64,000 nt of DNA. Origin: Spongorhabdus nitratireducens (lineage in GTDB: Bacteria > Pseudomonadota > Gammaproteobacteria > Pseudomonadales > Endozoicomonadaceae). The stretch covers positions 186,001-250,000 of the forward strand of contig CANDOC010000004.1 in the NCBI GenBank assembly GCA_947387575.1. The letters are read 5' to 3'. The position numbers and the translations under genes were made by a program. A model generated the notes under the pieces. That model saw only the letters and a program-made list of their open reading frames with translations, was not told where the DNA came from and made no database searches. Shown here in pieces: positions 26,574-37,500 of the stretch (its first letter is position 1; every line of letters starts with the position of its first letter).

Positions 26574-27736
26574 TGTCAGAGCCAGCGTTATTGCTGTTGA
26601 TTATATGCGCAATGCTGGCGGGTTATTTTCTGGGCCGGCGGGATAACAGGCGCAAGCCAGAAGGTCAGGCCACTTACGGTACCGAATATTTTACCGGCCT
26701 GAACTATCTGCTTAATGAACAGACTGATGAAGCAATCGAGTCCTTTATCAAGGCACTCGATCTCAACGCTGATGCTTTTGATACTCATCTGGCGCTGGGC
26801 AGGCTGTTTTGCAAGCGAGGCGAGATCGAGAAAGCCATCAGGGTCTATCAGGACCTGCTGGCAAGACCCAGTCTTCAGACTTACCAGTCAGCTCAGGTAC
26901 AACTCGAGCTGGCCCGGGCCTATCAGTCAGCCGGCTTGCTTGACCGGGCTGAAGCCCTCCTTAACGAACTGACCAAATCCAGTGATGATGCCCGCTCAAG
27001 TGCTTTGGCCCAGTTGCTTGATATCTATCAGATTGAAAAGGAGTGGAGCAAGGCGCTTAAGGTTGCGGAGACTCTGCGCAAGCTGAAAGGTGATGCCCAT
27101 TTTGATCATCTGATCGCTCACTTTTACTGTGAATTGGCCGAAAAGTCGGTACGCGATAATGATTATGCTCAGGCTCGCCGGCTGCTGCGCCATGCTGCAA
27201 GCCGGGACAAGAACAGTGTCCGGGCCAGCATGATTATGGGGCAGCTGGAATATAATCAGCGTAATTACAAGGCGGCTATCAGTGCCCTGCAGCGGGTGCT
27301 GGCTCAGGACGCGCGTTTTGTCCCTGCAACGCTGGGTTTGATTGAGCAAGCCTGCCAGAAGGCTGGTGATATCCGCAGTTATCATAACTATCTGTCCCGC
27401 AGTCTGGCAGCCAATGCCTCACCGGTGCTGGTCAGGGCCATGTATCTGCTGATGAAACAGACTGGAGATCATGATGCTGCCAGAGCCTTCCTGATTGAAC
27501 ATCTTAAACAGAAGCCATCACTGACACTGCTGGGATTACTTGTCGGCAGAATGCAGCATGAAAGCGGCAACAGGGCAGTCGCTACTGGCACTGACTTCGA
27601 ACTGTTGGCGGATCTTATGAACCGCCTGGTTGGGGAAGGGGTTTCTTACTCCTGCCGTGAATGTGGTTATGATGGACGTATGCTGCACTGGCAATGCCCC
27701 AGTTGTAAGTCCTGGGGTACAGTGAGTCCGAATTAG
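26573..27736 (+). CDS. lapB: Lipopolysaccharide assembly protein B
   Basis: 387 residues (E. coli LapB is 389). One N-terminal membrane anchor (residues about 4-19) is followed by tandem TPR units, for example '[20 protein letters not shown]' and '[20 protein letters not shown]', and a C-terminal rubredoxin-type zinc site '[20 protein letters not shown]'. LapB presents LpxC to the FtsH protease and thereby sets LPS synthesis. It is in the conserved order ihfB-lapA-lapB-pyrF. Confidence 0.97.
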   Translation: MSEPALLLLIICAMLAGYFLGRRDNRRKPEGQATYGTEYFTGLNYLLNEQTDEAIESFIKALDLNADAFDTHLALGRLFCKRGEIEKAIRVYQDLLARPSLQTYQSAQVQLELARAYQSAGLLDRAEALLNELTKSSDDARSSALAQLLDIYQIEKEWSKALKVAETLRKLKGDAHFDHLIAHFYCELAEKSVRDNDYAQARRLLRHAASRDKNSVRASMIMGQLEYNQRNYKAAISALQRVLAQDARFVPATLGLIEQACQKAGDIRSYHNYLSRSLAANASPVLVRAMYLLMKQTGDHDAARAFLIEHLKQKPSLTLLGLLVGRMQHESGNRAVATGTDFELLADLMNRLVGEGVSYSCRECGYDGRMLHWQCPSCKSWGTVSPN

Positions 27737-27840
27737 GTATCGTCCATACCAAACATAGCCCGTATAAAGTGTTGTTGTCGTATGCGGTTGTGGCCGAAGC
27801 GGCAGCGGAAAAGTTGGCAAAGCTAGCAACGGAGAGATTT

Positions 27841-28563
27841 GTGAGCCACTCTGAAGTGAACGACAGTCCGCTGATTATTGCCCTGGATTATCCGGATCAG
27901 GAAAGTGCCCTGAAAATGGCCGGACAACTGGATCCAGCGCTTTGCCGGGTTAAAGTGGGGAAGGAACTTTTCACTGCAGCAGGGCCTGCAATACTGGAAA
28001 AACTGACAGGACTTGGGTTCGAAATCTTTCTGGATCTCAAGTTCCATGATATTCCGGCAACGACGGCTGCTGCTGTAGCCCAGGCTGCAGATCATGGCGT
28101 CTGGATGGTAAATGTTCACGCCTCCGGTGGTCGACGCATGATGGATGCATGTCGTGAACGGCTGGACAAGTGCAGCCATAAGCCACTGTTGATCGGGGTA
28201 ACTGTGCTGACCAGTATGGAAGCCGCTGACCTGCAGGAACTCGGTTGTATTGATGAGCCGCAGGACTATGTGAAGCGTCTGGCGCAACTTGCAGATAGCT
28301 GCAAGCTGGACGGTGTTGTGTGTTCTGCCCGTGAGTCATCTATGCTAAGGCAGGCTTGCAGTGATAGTTTCAAACTGATTACCCCGGGCATCCGGCCGCA
28401 GTGGGCCGCTGCCAATGATCAGCGCCGGATTGTAACACCTGCCGCAGCACTGGAAGCGGGCAGTGATTATCTGGTTATTGGAAGGCCGGTTACCCGGTCA
28501 GATAACCCTGTTGACGCTCTGAAGAAAATCCTGGCTGAAACCGGCCTGAGTTCAGGGTTGTGA
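27841..28563 (+). CDS. pyrF: Orotidine 5'-phosphate decarboxylase
   Basis: 240 residues from the GTG at 27841, which has GGAG six bases upstream; the frame is open further left but the extra residues are unlike the family. The catalytic segment '[18 protein letters not shown]' contains the Asp-x-Lys-x-x-Asp tetrad residues, with '[13 protein letters not shown]' at the start and '[10 protein letters not shown]' plus '[16 protein letters not shown]' at the end forming the phosphate site. It catalyses the last step of UMP synthesis. It follows lapB by 104 bases. Confidence 0.97.
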   Translation: MSHSEVNDSPLIIALDYPDQESALKMAGQLDPALCRVKVGKELFTAAGPAILEKLTGLGFEIFLDLKFHDIPATTAAAVAQAADHGVWMVNVHASGGRRMMDACRERLDKCSHKPLLIGVTVLTSMEAADLQELGCIDEPQDYVKRLAQLADSCKLDGVVCSARESSMLRQACSDSFKLITPGIRPQWAAANDQRRIVTPAAALEAGSDYLVIGRPVTRSDNPVDALKKILAETGLSSGL

Positions 28564-28690
28564 TAATTTTTTACTGTTTTTAAGCTATTAAGTACCTGGA
28601 CACTTAAAGCTAAATCGCCACTGGCGAATTTTACCGGCCAAACAGGCAGTAGCCGGTTTTCTATCCTGATGTGAAAGCAAGGGGAATCTT

Positions 28691-29164
28691 ATGGATGAGT
28701 GGTATGTAATCAAGATCAAGCCCAGAGAAGAACCGCGTGCCCGGGTTCATCTTGAAAACCAGGGGTTTGACTATTATTTCCCCAAACTTGTATTGAAAAA
28801 CCAGAAAGAGGAATCCTTGTTTCCGGGATATGGATTCCTCTTTCACGATACGGTTGAGAACCTTCCTTACCACAAAATTCGTTCTACCCGTGGTTTGAAC
28901 GGCTTTCTTCGGTTTGGCATGGGTGAGCCGGTTAAAGTGTCTACCGAGCTGATTGATACCATCAAGCAGCAGGAAAAGCGGTTGGCAGGAAAACCGGTTT
29001 TCAGTAAGGGAGATGTTGTTGAGTTTCGTGATGGCCCCTTTAAGGAGCTGCAGGGTGTTTATCTTTCTGACTCGGGGCTTGAGCGTAGTATGGTGCTTAT
29101 CAACTTCCTCAATCGAGAGCAGAGAGTACAGGTGCCTCAGCGAGTGTTAAGAAAAGGCGCCTGA
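28691..29164 (+). CDS. rfaH: Transcription antitermination protein RfaH
   Basis: 157 residues, a NusG paralogue. The N-terminal NGN domain begins 'MDEWYVIKIKPREEPRARVH' and contains 'LFPGYGFLF' and 'HKIRSTRGLNGFLRFG'; the C-terminal part 'FSKGDVVEFRDGPFKELQGV' is the KOW domain. Length and the short NGN loops fit RfaH rather than NusG. RfaH binds RNA polymerase paused at ops sites and promotes long operons for LPS, capsule, conjugation or toxins. I did not find an ops element in this window by eye. The gene ends in a strong bidirectional terminator. Confidence 0.88.
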   Translation: MDEWYVIKIKPREEPRARVHLENQGFDYYFPKLVLKNQKEESLFPGYGFLFHDTVENLPYHKIRSTRGLNGFLRFGMGEPVKVSTELIDTIKQQEKRLAGKPVFSKGDVVEFRDGPFKELQGVYLSDSGLERSMVLINFLNREQRVQVPQRVLRKGA

Positions 29165-29177
29165 CGCGACACGACCA

Positions 29178-29217
29178 GATACAAAAATGCCGCCTGTAAT
29201 GGCGGCATTTTTGTATC
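29178..29217. terminator. Bidirectional terminator after rfaH
   Basis: A 17-bp perfect inverted repeat (29178-29194 and 29201-29217; core ATGCCGCC) with loop TGTAAT has A and T runs inside the arms. It separates convergent rfaH and the ABC transporter ATPase gene. Confidence 0.93.
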
Positions 29218-29236
29218 CCAGTCTTGTGTTTTTTGG

Positions 29237-29986
29237 TCAGAGTACCTGATTCAAAAAAGCCTGAAGTCTGGGGCTTTCAGGATTATTAAAGAAGACTTCC
29301 GGCGGATCATCTTCAACCAGTTCACCAGCCTCCATAAACAACACCCGGTCAGCGACTTCACGGGCAAAGCCCATTTCATGAGTCACAATAACCATGGTCA
29401 TGCCTTCGCTGGCCAGTGATTTGATAACATCCAATACCTCGCCAACCATCTCCGGGTCAAGGGCGGAAGTCGGTTCATCAAATAGCATGATGCGTGGCTG
29501 CATTGCCAGTGCCCGGGCAATGGCAACACGCTGTTGCTGACCACCGGAAAGCTGCCCCGGGAAACTGCCAGCCTTGTCAGACAGACCTACCCGTTGTAGC
29601 AGTTGTTGTGATCTGCTCTCTGCATCACTGCGACTCAGACCACGCACTTTCATTGGTGCGAGACAGATATTGTCCAGCACGGTCATATGGGGAAACAGGT
29701 TGAATGACTGGAAAACCATGCCAACCTCTTCCCGCAGTTTGTTGACATCACCGGGTGTTGTCAGGGATATACCATCAACAACAATTTCACCGCCGTTAAT
29801 GGTTTCCAGCTGATTCAGGGTGCGAAGAAAAGTCGACTTCCCCGAACCACTGGGTCCGATAACGGCAACAACTTCACCTTCCCGAATATTCTGGCTGACA
29901 CTTTTCAGTGCGTGGTGGCCGTTAGGGTAAATCTTGTCGACATTCTCAGCCTGGATAATATATTCGGTATCAGCCGTGGAGGGCAT
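29237..29986 (-). CDS. Polar amino-acid ABC transporter, ATP-binding protein
   Basis: 249 residues from the ATG at 29986, with GGAG seven bases upstream; an upstream in-frame start at 30010 is less likely. Walker A GPSGSGKS lies at residues 44-51, the Q-loop '[19 protein letters not shown]' follows, then signature '[18 protein letters not shown]', Walker B '[14 protein letters not shown]' and switch His in '[12 protein letters not shown]'. This is the GlnQ/HisP family (PAAT). The gene overlaps the end of the permease gene by 17 bases and is the last of a three-gene operon (binding protein, permease, ATPase). Confidence 0.95.
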   Translation of the reverse strand: MPSTADTEYIIQAENVDKIYPNGHHALKSVSQNIREGEVVAVIGPSGSGKSTFLRTLNQLETINGGEIVVDGISLTTPGDVNKLREEVGMVFQSFNLFPHMTVLDNICLAPMKVRGLSRSDAESRSQQLLQRVGLSDKAGSFPGQLSGGQQQRVAIARALAMQPRIMLFDEPTSALDPEMVGEVLDVIKSLASEGMTMVIVTHEMGFAREVADRVLFMEAGELVEDDPPEVFFNNPESPRLQAFLNQVL

Positions 29987-30956
29987 ACTTCTTCTCCAGT
30001 CTGGTAACAAGGAATGACAGCAAGCCTGTCAGGACCAGATACATCAGGGCAACAGTGAACCAGACCTCGAACGGGCTGAAAGTTACACTGATCACTTCCC
30101 GGCCAGCCTTGGTCAGATCGGTAATAGCGATAACCGAAACCAGTGAAGAGTCCTTGATCAGGTTAATAAACTGTCCTGCCAATGGTGGCAGTACCCGTTT
30201 GAATGCCTGCGGCAGGATGATGTAACGCATCGAGGCGTTATAGTCCATGCCAAGGCTGCGGGCGGCTTCCATCTGACCTTTATTAATTGACTCGATACCG
30301 GCACGAATAATTTCGGCAATATAGGCACCGGTAAATACTGCAAGCGCGGTGGCGCCAGCGGTAAAACGGTCCAGATTCAGTACTGTACCGATAAAGAAAT
30401 AGATAATGAAAATCTGGACCAGTAGCGGTGTGCCACGCACCAGTTCGATATAAACAATGGCCAGATTTTTCAGTGCCGGATTGGGTGAAACGCGAGCCAG
30501 TCCGGTCAGGCTGCCCAGTAGCAAAGCAAAAACCAGTGCCACCATCGACAGCTTGAGCGTCATCACCAGGCCATCAAGCAGCGGGCCGGCTTTCCATGCC
30601 ACAGTGGATGTCAGCGGGTCGCCTTCAAATACCAGATCGCCGTCATATACCAGACTGCTCTGGAATTCAGTGACCTGCTGAATGTTATTGGCGTCAAAGT
30701 CATCGGTCAGAATGACGGTATTGTCTGCGGTGATGGATACGGTGCCATCAAATTGTGCCCGAACGACATTGTCACTTTTATAGAGAATGTATTCCGGCAG
30801 GCGCTCCCAGCGCCAGGAGTAGTCAATGGACTGACTCGATTTATAGAGGCCCAGACCCACCACAAACAATATCAGGCCGAATACAAGGTTCCACAGAACC
30901 TTGTTCGGCTGACGTTCCATCTGCTTTGGCGGGTTGACGGGCTTGAAGCCCGCCAT
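29970..30956 (-). CDS. Polar amino-acid ABC transporter, permease with periplasmic insert
   Basis: 328 residues. One transmembrane helix near residues 22-40 is followed by about 85 hydrophilic residues ('[20 protein letters not shown]' and on) before the HisM-type permease domain (five further helices from about residue 127). The cytoplasmic EAA loop '[20 protein letters not shown]' is present. The extracytoplasmic insert is longer than in GlnP/HisM, but similar inserted permeases occur among amino-acid transporters. Only one permease gene is present, so the channel would be a homodimer. Substrate unknown; glutamate/aspartate or basic amino acids are typical for the family. Confidence 0.92.
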   Translation of the reverse strand: MAGFKPVNPPKQMERQPNKVLWNLVFGLILFVVGLGLYKSSQSIDYSWRWERLPEYILYKSDNVVRAQFDGTVSITADNTVILTDDFDANNIQQVTEFQSSLVYDGDLVFEGDPLTSTVAWKAGPLLDGLVMTLKLSMVALVFALLLGSLTGLARVSPNPALKNLAIVYIELVRGTPLLVQIFIIYFFIGTVLNLDRFTAGATALAVFTGAYIAEIIRAGIESINKGQMEAARSLGMDYNASMRYIILPQAFKRVLPPLAGQFINLIKDSSLVSVIAITDLTKAGREVISVTFSPFEVWFTVALMYLVLTGLLSFLVTRLEKKYALHG

Positions 30957-30957
30957 A

Positions 30958-31752
30958 TTACTTCAGGTTCCGCTGCCAGGCAGAAGATTCAAACCACTTG
31001 CGGTAGATGCGATCGTATGTGCCGTCACCCTTGATCTGGGCAAGGTAGTTGTTGAGCCAGTTCAGGAAGTCGGCATCACCCTTGCGGATACCCCAGCCCA
31101 GCGGCTCGTAGGTGAAAGGCTGAGACAGGTGAGCAACCTTGTCGCCGTTCTGGCTGGCATAGATCGCATTGTAAGGCATGTCGTATACCATCGCGTCGGC
31201 ACGACCCTGAACAACTTCCAGTGCAGCATCAGCTTCAGTTTCAAACAGACGCAGCTTGGCGTTGCTCAGGTAGCGCTTGGCAGCGAAATCACCGGTGGTG
31301 CCCAGCTTGGAGGCGATAGTGTATTTGCCTTCATTCAGATCGCGGTAGCTGGTGACTTCATCTTCCAGTCCGTCACGCAACAGAATGCTCTGACCGATGG
31401 TGATGTAGGGATCGGCAAAGTTAATCTGCAGGTTACGCTGAGGGGTAACGGTCATGCCTGACATGATGATGTCAAACTTGTCCGTCAGCAGCGCCGGAAT
31501 GATGCCATCCCATGCAGTGTTAACCAGTTCCAGTTCAACGCCCATGGCTTCAGCCATTTTCTTGGCCAGGTCAACGTCAAAGCCCATAGGTCCGTTTTTG
31601 CCGGGGAGTTCAAACGGCATGTAACCGACATCCATTCCAACACGCAATACCTTGCGTTCCAGAATGCGGTCAATGGTGGATTTATCATCGGAAGCCCAGC
31701 TGGTCTGGGCCAGCATGAGCAAGGCTGCGCAAAGTGCAAGTATCTTTTTCAT
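30958..31752 (-). CDS. Polar amino-acid ABC transporter, periplasmic substrate-binding protein
   Basis: 264 residues with a Sec signal peptide (cleavage after 'LLMLAQTSWA'). The SBP_bac_3 domain is complete: 'LRVGMDVGYMPFELPGKNGP', 'GFDVDLAKKMAEAMGVELEL', 'FDIIMSGMTVTPQRNLQINF', and 'YEPLGWGIRKGDADFLNWLN'. It captures the amino acid and delivers it to the permease encoded two bases downstream. First gene of the operon, preceded by GGAG eight bases before the ATG. Ligand identity is not deducible from these motifs. Confidence 0.95.
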   Translation of the reverse strand: MKKILALCAALLMLAQTSWASDDKSTIDRILERKVLRVGMDVGYMPFELPGKNGPMGFDVDLAKKMAEAMGVELELVNTAWDGIIPALLTDKFDIIMSGMTVTPQRNLQINFADPYITIGQSILLRDGLEDEVTSYRDLNEGKYTIASKLGTTGDFAAKRYLSNAKLRLFETEADAALEVVQGRADAMVYDMPYNAIYASQNGDKVAHLSQPFTYEPLGWGIRKGDADFLNWLNNYLAQIKGDGTYDRIYRKWFESSAWQRNLK

Positions 31753-32137
31753 TATTATACTCCGGTACGACTTTATGGCCGGTATCGTTCTTATTATGAA
31801 AGTGCCGCCTGTTTCTCAGGATGCTGAGTCAGAAGTCACTTTCTGCTTTTGGCTTTTATTATCGAGTCGCTGCTGGTGGCAGGCAGAGATCATCTTGTTA
31901 TCGTTTGTTCCAGCCATTTGAGACAAAAGTCCAGACTTCACGACGGCTCGATTCTACTGATTTTTTATGCGGGGTAACAGGGTTTTATACGTATAAGTCG
32001 TTACAAGGATATAAGGTGCATGCCTGCCGGAGGCGTTGTGGCAGAGCTGGAAGGCAGAAATACCTTATTGTTGTGCAAGTTGCTCTGCTCTATGCTTCGT
32101 CGCCCTTTTCTCTACTCCGGATTTTTCTGAAATTATT
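31753..32137. other. Divergent intergenic region between the ABC transporter and the YeiW-like gene
   Basis: No gene is supported here. A perfect 12-bp palindrome TTATACGTATAA occurs at 31985-31996 and could be an operator. Promoters for both flanking genes are expected but I cannot point to convincing -35/-10 pairs. Confidence 0.35.
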
Positions 32138-32386
32138 ATGCAGTGTCGTCTTGGATGTGGTGCCTGTTGTATAGCGCCATCGATTTCTTCTTCTATTCCG
32201 GGTATGCCGAAGGGAAAACCTGCCAGTGTCAGATGCATCCAGTTAGACGAGAAAAATATGTGCCGTATTTTCGGTTCTGATGACAGGCCGGATGTCTGCA
32301 GTCAGTTCACCGCAGAAAAATGGGTCTGTGGTGAAACGGGTAATGAGGCCTTGCAAATTCTTGATCTACTCGAACAAGTCACTTAA
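32138..32386 (+). CDS. YeiW/YkgJ-family Cys-rich protein (UPF0153)
   Basis: 82 residues from the ATG at 32138. It begins 'MQCRLGCGACCIAPSISSSI' and continues 'PGMPKGKPASVRCIQLDEKN', very like E. coli YeiW, then has 'CRIFGSDDRPDVCSQF' and a final Cys in 'KWVCGETGNEA'. The C-x(3)-C-x(2)-CC cluster is thought to bind zinc or iron; no biochemical function is established. In-frame codons continue upstream but their sequence does not resemble the family. It ends just before an AT-type hairpin. Confidence 0.87.
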   Translation: MQCRLGCGACCIAPSISSSIPGMPKGKPASVRCIQLDEKNMCRIFGSDDRPDVCSQFTAEKWVCGETGNEALQILDLLEQVT

Positions 32387-32748
32387 AAAAAAGTAAGAAA
32401 TGATACTTTTTGTAAGTCAAAACAACATGTTGTCGTGTGATGTAAAAAACTGTTACTCTCACGCCGGACAGCCACGACCATAGCGGGGATATGCCTGTAC
32501 AGAATTCCATCTGTAGCAGACTATGCCTGCATAAAATATGAACAAGCTGGCGCTTCAGCATAAAAATAAAATTGATCGTGCTGAAAAATTTAACTGTCTT
32601 TGTAACAACGATAACATCGGCAGCCATACCCTTTTTGGTTGCCAAAGCAAAAGACAGATATTCTGAATAATCAGTCAGGAATCAGGCCGCTTTTCTATTG
32701 GCGGCGAATTGATATCCATGGCGATAAAATGTCCTGGGGGGGATAGGG
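32387..32748 (+). other. Intergenic region upstream of fadD
   Basis: No gene seen. AAAAAGTA (32387-32394) and TACTTTTT (32404-32411) directly after the preceding stop form a weak AT-only terminator. A perfect 12-bp palindrome ACAACATGTTGT at 32422-32433 is a possible operator. The ribosome binding region of fadD (GGGGGGATAGGG) is strongly purine-rich. Confidence 0.4.
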
Positions 32749-34464
32749 ATGCAGCAGAGTAATGTTGCCAGCATTGCAGAAATGTCTGGTATTAACAGCT
32801 CGGAGCGACCCGATATTGATCTGGCACATTACAATTCCATTCTTGATGTGCTGAAGGAATCCTGCAAAAAGTTCCACAACAAGCCTGCGTTTTCCAATCT
32901 CGGTCATACCATTTCATACAGTGAGCTCTATCAGTTAAGTGGCCAGTTCGCATCCTGGATTCAGCATCATACCGACCTGCAGCCCGGAGACCGGATAGCA
33001 GTTCAGCTACCCAATCTGATGCAATATCCGGTCGTCGTTTTTGGCGCGATGCGGGCCGGTCTGGTGATTGTAAATACCAACCCGCTTTACACCGAGCGGG
33101 AAATGGAGCACCAGTTTAATGATTCCGGTGCCAAGGCGCTGGTAGTGCTGTCCAATATGGCCAGTGCAGCTGAAAAAGTACTGCCCAAAACCGGTATCAA
33201 GCATGTCATTGTGACCCATGTAGGTGACATGTTGCCGATGGTAAAGCGGACGTTGGTGAACAGTGTGATTCGCTACGTTAAAAAGATGGTTCCGCAATAC
33301 CATCTGCCCCAGGCCATCAGCTTCCGGGAAACATTGAAAAAAGGTCGCCAGCAAGCCTGTAATAATGTTGATAAAACCCAGGATGATCTGGCAGTACTGC
33401 AATATACCGGCGGCACCACCGGTGTATCCAAGGGAGCGATGCTGAGCCACCGCAACCTGCTGTCCAATATGCTGCAGGCGAAGGATATTATGACCGCAGC
33501 CCTGAATGAGGGCGAAGAATTGATGGTCTGCCCGTTACCGCTGTATCACGTTTATGCCTTCACCTTCCACTGCATGGTGGGCATGATCGGTGGTCAGCAT
33601 AACCTGCTGATTACCAATCCCCGTGATCTGGATGGCATGGTAAAAGAGCTGCGAGGCAAACCGTTCAGTGTGTTTGTAGGTCTGAACACCCTGTTTGTCG
33701 GCCTGATGAATCACACAGAGTTCCGTAATCTGGATTTCTCCAGCCTGAAGCTGACCGCTTCCGGTGGTATGGCGCTGCAGCATGATACTGCGGCCCGTTG
33801 GGAAAGCCTGACTGGCTGCAAGGTGGTTGAAGGTTACGGTATGAGTGAAACCTCGCCGATGGTCACAGCTAACCCGCCGTCCCAGCCCCGTATTGGCTCT
33901 ATTGGTGTGCCGGTACCGTCTACGTCATTGCGACTGGTGGATGACAACGGCAATGAGCCGCTCAAGGGTGAAGCCGGGGAGCTGTGGGTAAAAGGCCCGC
34001 AGGTGATGGACGGTTACTGGAATATGCCGGAAGAGTCGGCCAATGTACTGACTGAAGATGGCTGGCTCAAGACTGGGGATATTGCGGTATTTGAAGATGA
34101 TGGTTTTGTACGTCTGGTTGATCGCAAGAAAGACATGATTGTGGTCTCCGGTTTCAATGTCTATCCCAACGAACTGGAAGACGTACTGGCTGATCATCCG
34201 GATATATCCCAGAGTGCAGCCATTGGTATTCCCAGTGATAAAACCGGTGAAGCGATCAAAATCTTTGCGGTACGCACCAATCCCGAGCTGGAAAAGGAAG
34301 AAGTAATCGCCTTTATCCGCAAGAAAGTCACCGGGTATAAGGTACCGAAGATTGTTGAGTTCCGGGATGAACTGCCAACAACCAACGTGGGTAAAATCCT
34401 GCGCCGCAAGCTGCGTGAAGAGGAACTGGAAAAGCGCAGCCGAATCACCATTGGTGCTCAGTAA
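32749..34464 (+). CDS. fadD: Long-chain fatty-acid CoA ligase
   Basis: 571 residues (E. coli FadD 561). ANL-superfamily motifs: P-loop 'LQYTGGTTGVSKGAMLSHRN' near residues 217-236, 'GYGMSETSPMVTANPP' near 362, the FACS signature 'DGWLKTGDIAVFEDDGFVRL' near 441, hinge 'DRKKDMIVVSGFNVYPNELE', and the catalytic Lys in 'PTTNVGKILRRKLRE' near the C terminus. It activates exogenous fatty acids to acyl-CoA at the inner membrane for beta-oxidation or phospholipid synthesis. It stands alone with a purine-rich Shine-Dalgarno. Confidence 0.95.
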   Translation: MQQSNVASIAEMSGINSSERPDIDLAHYNSILDVLKESCKKFHNKPAFSNLGHTISYSELYQLSGQFASWIQHHTDLQPGDRIAVQLPNLMQYPVVVFGAMRAGLVIVNTNPLYTEREMEHQFNDSGAKALVVLSNMASAAEKVLPKTGIKHVIVTHVGDMLPMVKRTLVNSVIRYVKKMVPQYHLPQAISFRETLKKGRQQACNNVDKTQDDLAVLQYTGGTTGVSKGAMLSHRNLLSNMLQAKDIMTAALNEGEELMVCPLPLYHVYAFTFHCMVGMIGGQHNLLITNPRDLDGMVKELRGKPFSVFVGLNTLFVGLMNHTEFRNLDFSSLKLTASGGMALQHDTAARWESLTGCKVVEGYGMSETSPMVTANPPSQPRIGSIGVPVPSTSLRLVDDNGNEPLKGEAGELWVKGPQVMDGYWNMPEESANVLTEDGWLKTGDIAVFEDDGFVRLVDRKKDMIVVSGFNVYPNELEDVLADHPDISQSAAIGIPSDKTGEAIKIFAVRTNPELEKEEVIAFIRKKVTGYKVPKIVEFRDELPTTNVGKILRRKLREEELEKRSRITIGAQ

Positions 34465-34563
34465 ACAGGCTTACCCCCAATAGGGAGGAACCCTGTAACA
34501 GGTGCCTTATCCCAGCCCCGCCGTTATAATGCGGGGCTTTTAGTTTCCGGATATCCATTCAGC

Positions 34564-37500
34564 GTGAACCAGACGCCCATTTCCCGCCAGACCCTGCAGA
34601 AACAATTATCCGAGTGCATGCTCAAGGATCAGTACCGGTTGCGCCAGCGGCTGAACCGGCTGAAGCGTGATGATGCAAACGGGCTGGAGAAGTTATCCCG
34701 GACCGTTGAAAAGTCGGTGGCACTCGCTACCGAGCGCGCTGCCGGGGTTCCGGTTATCAATTATGATGATGCGCTTCCGGTTGCTGCACGGCGGGATGAA
34801 CTGCTGGAAGTTATTGGCAACAACCAGGTTATTGTGGTTGCGGGTGAAACCGGCTCGGGTAAAACAACCCAGTTGCCTAAAATCTGTCTGGAGCTGGGGC
34901 GTGGTATCAAGGGCATGATTGGTCATACCCAGCCGCGGCGACTGGCAGCCCGCTCGGTATCCAACCGGATTGCGGAAGAACTGAATACGACACCGGGTGA
35001 TAAAGTCGGTTACCAGGTTCGTTTTACCGAACAGACGGGTGACAATACGCTGGTCAAGGTGATGACCGATGGTATTCTGCTGGCCGAAATTCCCCATGAC
35101 CGTTTTCTTAATCGTTATGACACCCTGATTATCGATGAGGCCCATGAACGCAGCCTGAATATTGATTTCCTGCTGGGCTATATCAAGCTGATTCTTCCGC
35201 GTCGTCCTGATCTGAAAGTTATCATTACATCGGCAACTATCGACGTTGATCGCTTTTCAAAGCACTTTGATAACGCGCCGGTGATAGAAGTTTCAGGACG
35301 TACCTATCCGGTTGAAACCCGTTATCGTCCACTGGAAGAACTGGATCTGGAAACAGATGACAGTGAGCAGTTACTTCATGCAGGTCTGTTGAGTGCTCTG
35401 CAAGAGATTGAACAGGATGAACGTGCGGGCAAGGCCGCACCGCTGGGTGATGTGCTGGTTTTCCTGAGTGGTGAAAGGGATATTCGGGAGGCCGCCAAAT
35501 TTCTGCGGGATGCCAAACTTCGCAATACTGAAGTGCTGCCACTGTATGCCCGACTGTCAGCAGCGGAACAGCAGCGTATTTTCCGTACCCACGCCGGCCG
35601 CCGTATTATCCTGTCGACCAATGTAGCCGAAACATCTCTGACAGTACCGGGTATTCGTTATGTGATTGATCCCGGTATGGCCCGGATCAGTCGTTACAGT
35701 GTCCGCTCCAATGTCCAGCGGTTGCCGGTTGAAGCTATTTCACAGGCCAGTGCCAATCAGCGTATGGGGCGATGTGGTCGTGTGGCTGAAGGTATCTGCT
35801 ACCGGCTTTATTCCGAACAGGACTTTCTGAGTCGCCCTGAATTTACCGATGCAGAAATAAAGCGCACCAATCTGGCAGCCGTTATTCTGCAGATGCTGCG
35901 CCTAGGCCTGGGTGATGTCAGCCGGTTCCCGTTTGTTGATGCACCGGAAAAAAAGGCAATAAACGATGGTTTTCGGATGTTGCTGGCGCTGGGCGCTGTC
36001 GACACCAAAAACCATATTTCTGCTATTGGTAAGCAATTAAGCCGGTTACCCATTGATCCGCGTATCGGGCGGATGCTGCTTGCGGCCGCACGAGAGGGTG
36101 CCCTGAATGAAGTGCTGGTTATTGCCAGTGCCCTGAGTATTCAGGATCCACGTGAACGTCCGGTTGAAAAGCGTCAGGCTGCAGATCAGCGTCACCGTGA
36201 GTTCTATGATGAAAACTCCGACTTTATGACACTGCTTAACCTGTGGAATGGCTGGGAAGAGCAGCGTCAGGAGTTGTCCCAGAATCAGCTGCGGAAATAT
36301 GCCAAAAGCCAGTTCCTGTCATTTATGCGCATGCGTGAGTGGCGGGATATGCATCGGCAGTTGATGTTGGCGTGTAAGGATCTGAAGCTGCCAATGAATC
36401 CTGAGCCGGCATCCTATGACGACCTGCACAAGTCTCTGCTGCCCGGGCTGCTTGGCAATCTGGGTTCCAGAGATGAAGAAGCTGACTATATGGGTGCCCG
36501 TAACCGTCGCTTCTTTGTATTTCCGACCTCTGCCCTGTACAAGCGTAAGCCACGTTGGGTGATGTCTGCCGAGCTGGTGGAAACCTCAAGACTGTTTGCC
36601 CGTACGGTCGCCAAAATTAATCCGGACTGGATCGAGCCCTGTGCCCGTCATCTGGTTAAACGACAATACTTTGAGCCGCACTGGGAAAAGCGTCGTGGGC
36701 AAGTAGTAGCCTTTGAGCAGGTGACCCTTTATGGCCTGATTATTGTAGCCAAGCGGCGTATCAATTATGGCCGAATAGATCCCAAGGTTGCCCGTGAAAT
36801 CTTTATCCGCTCAGCCCTGGTTGAAGGTGAATTTATTACCAAAGGCAAATTCTATCGTCACAACCTGGATTTGCTGGGGCAAGTAGAAGATATGGAATCC
36901 CGGGTTCGGCGCCGGGATATTCTGGTCGATGAAGAGCAACTCTATGGATTCTATGATGAGCGGATTCCGGAAAATGTAACCAATGCGGTAGAGTTCGAGC
37001 AGTGGCGCAAGAAAGCTGAAAAGGAAAGCCCCGAGCTGCTTCATATGAATCTGGAACAGTTGATGCGAGAAGGGGCAGCAACCGGTTCCCAGCAGCAATA
37101 TCCTGATCACCTGACATGGCAGAGCCTGAACTTCCCGCTCAAATACCAGTTTGAGCCGGGTCAAAAGGACGATGGCGTTACCCTTGAAGTGCCTGTCGGG
37201 CTACTGGCCCAGCTTCCAAAGAACCGGCTGGAATGGCTGGTGCCAGGCATGCTGCGAGATAAGTGTATCGCCCTGATTCGTGGCCTGCCTAAAGCTATTC
37301 GCCGCAACTTTGTACCGGTGCCGGATTATGTCGATGCTGCTTTGGATATCATGTCGCCGGATGATAAACCGCTGACTGAGATGCTTTCTACCTGTCTGTT
37401 GAAAATGACGGGTATCAGAATTCCGCCGGAAGCCTGGCAGGGCGGCAGTATCGAAAACCATCTGCAAATGAATATCCGGGTGCTGGATGATAAGGGCAAA

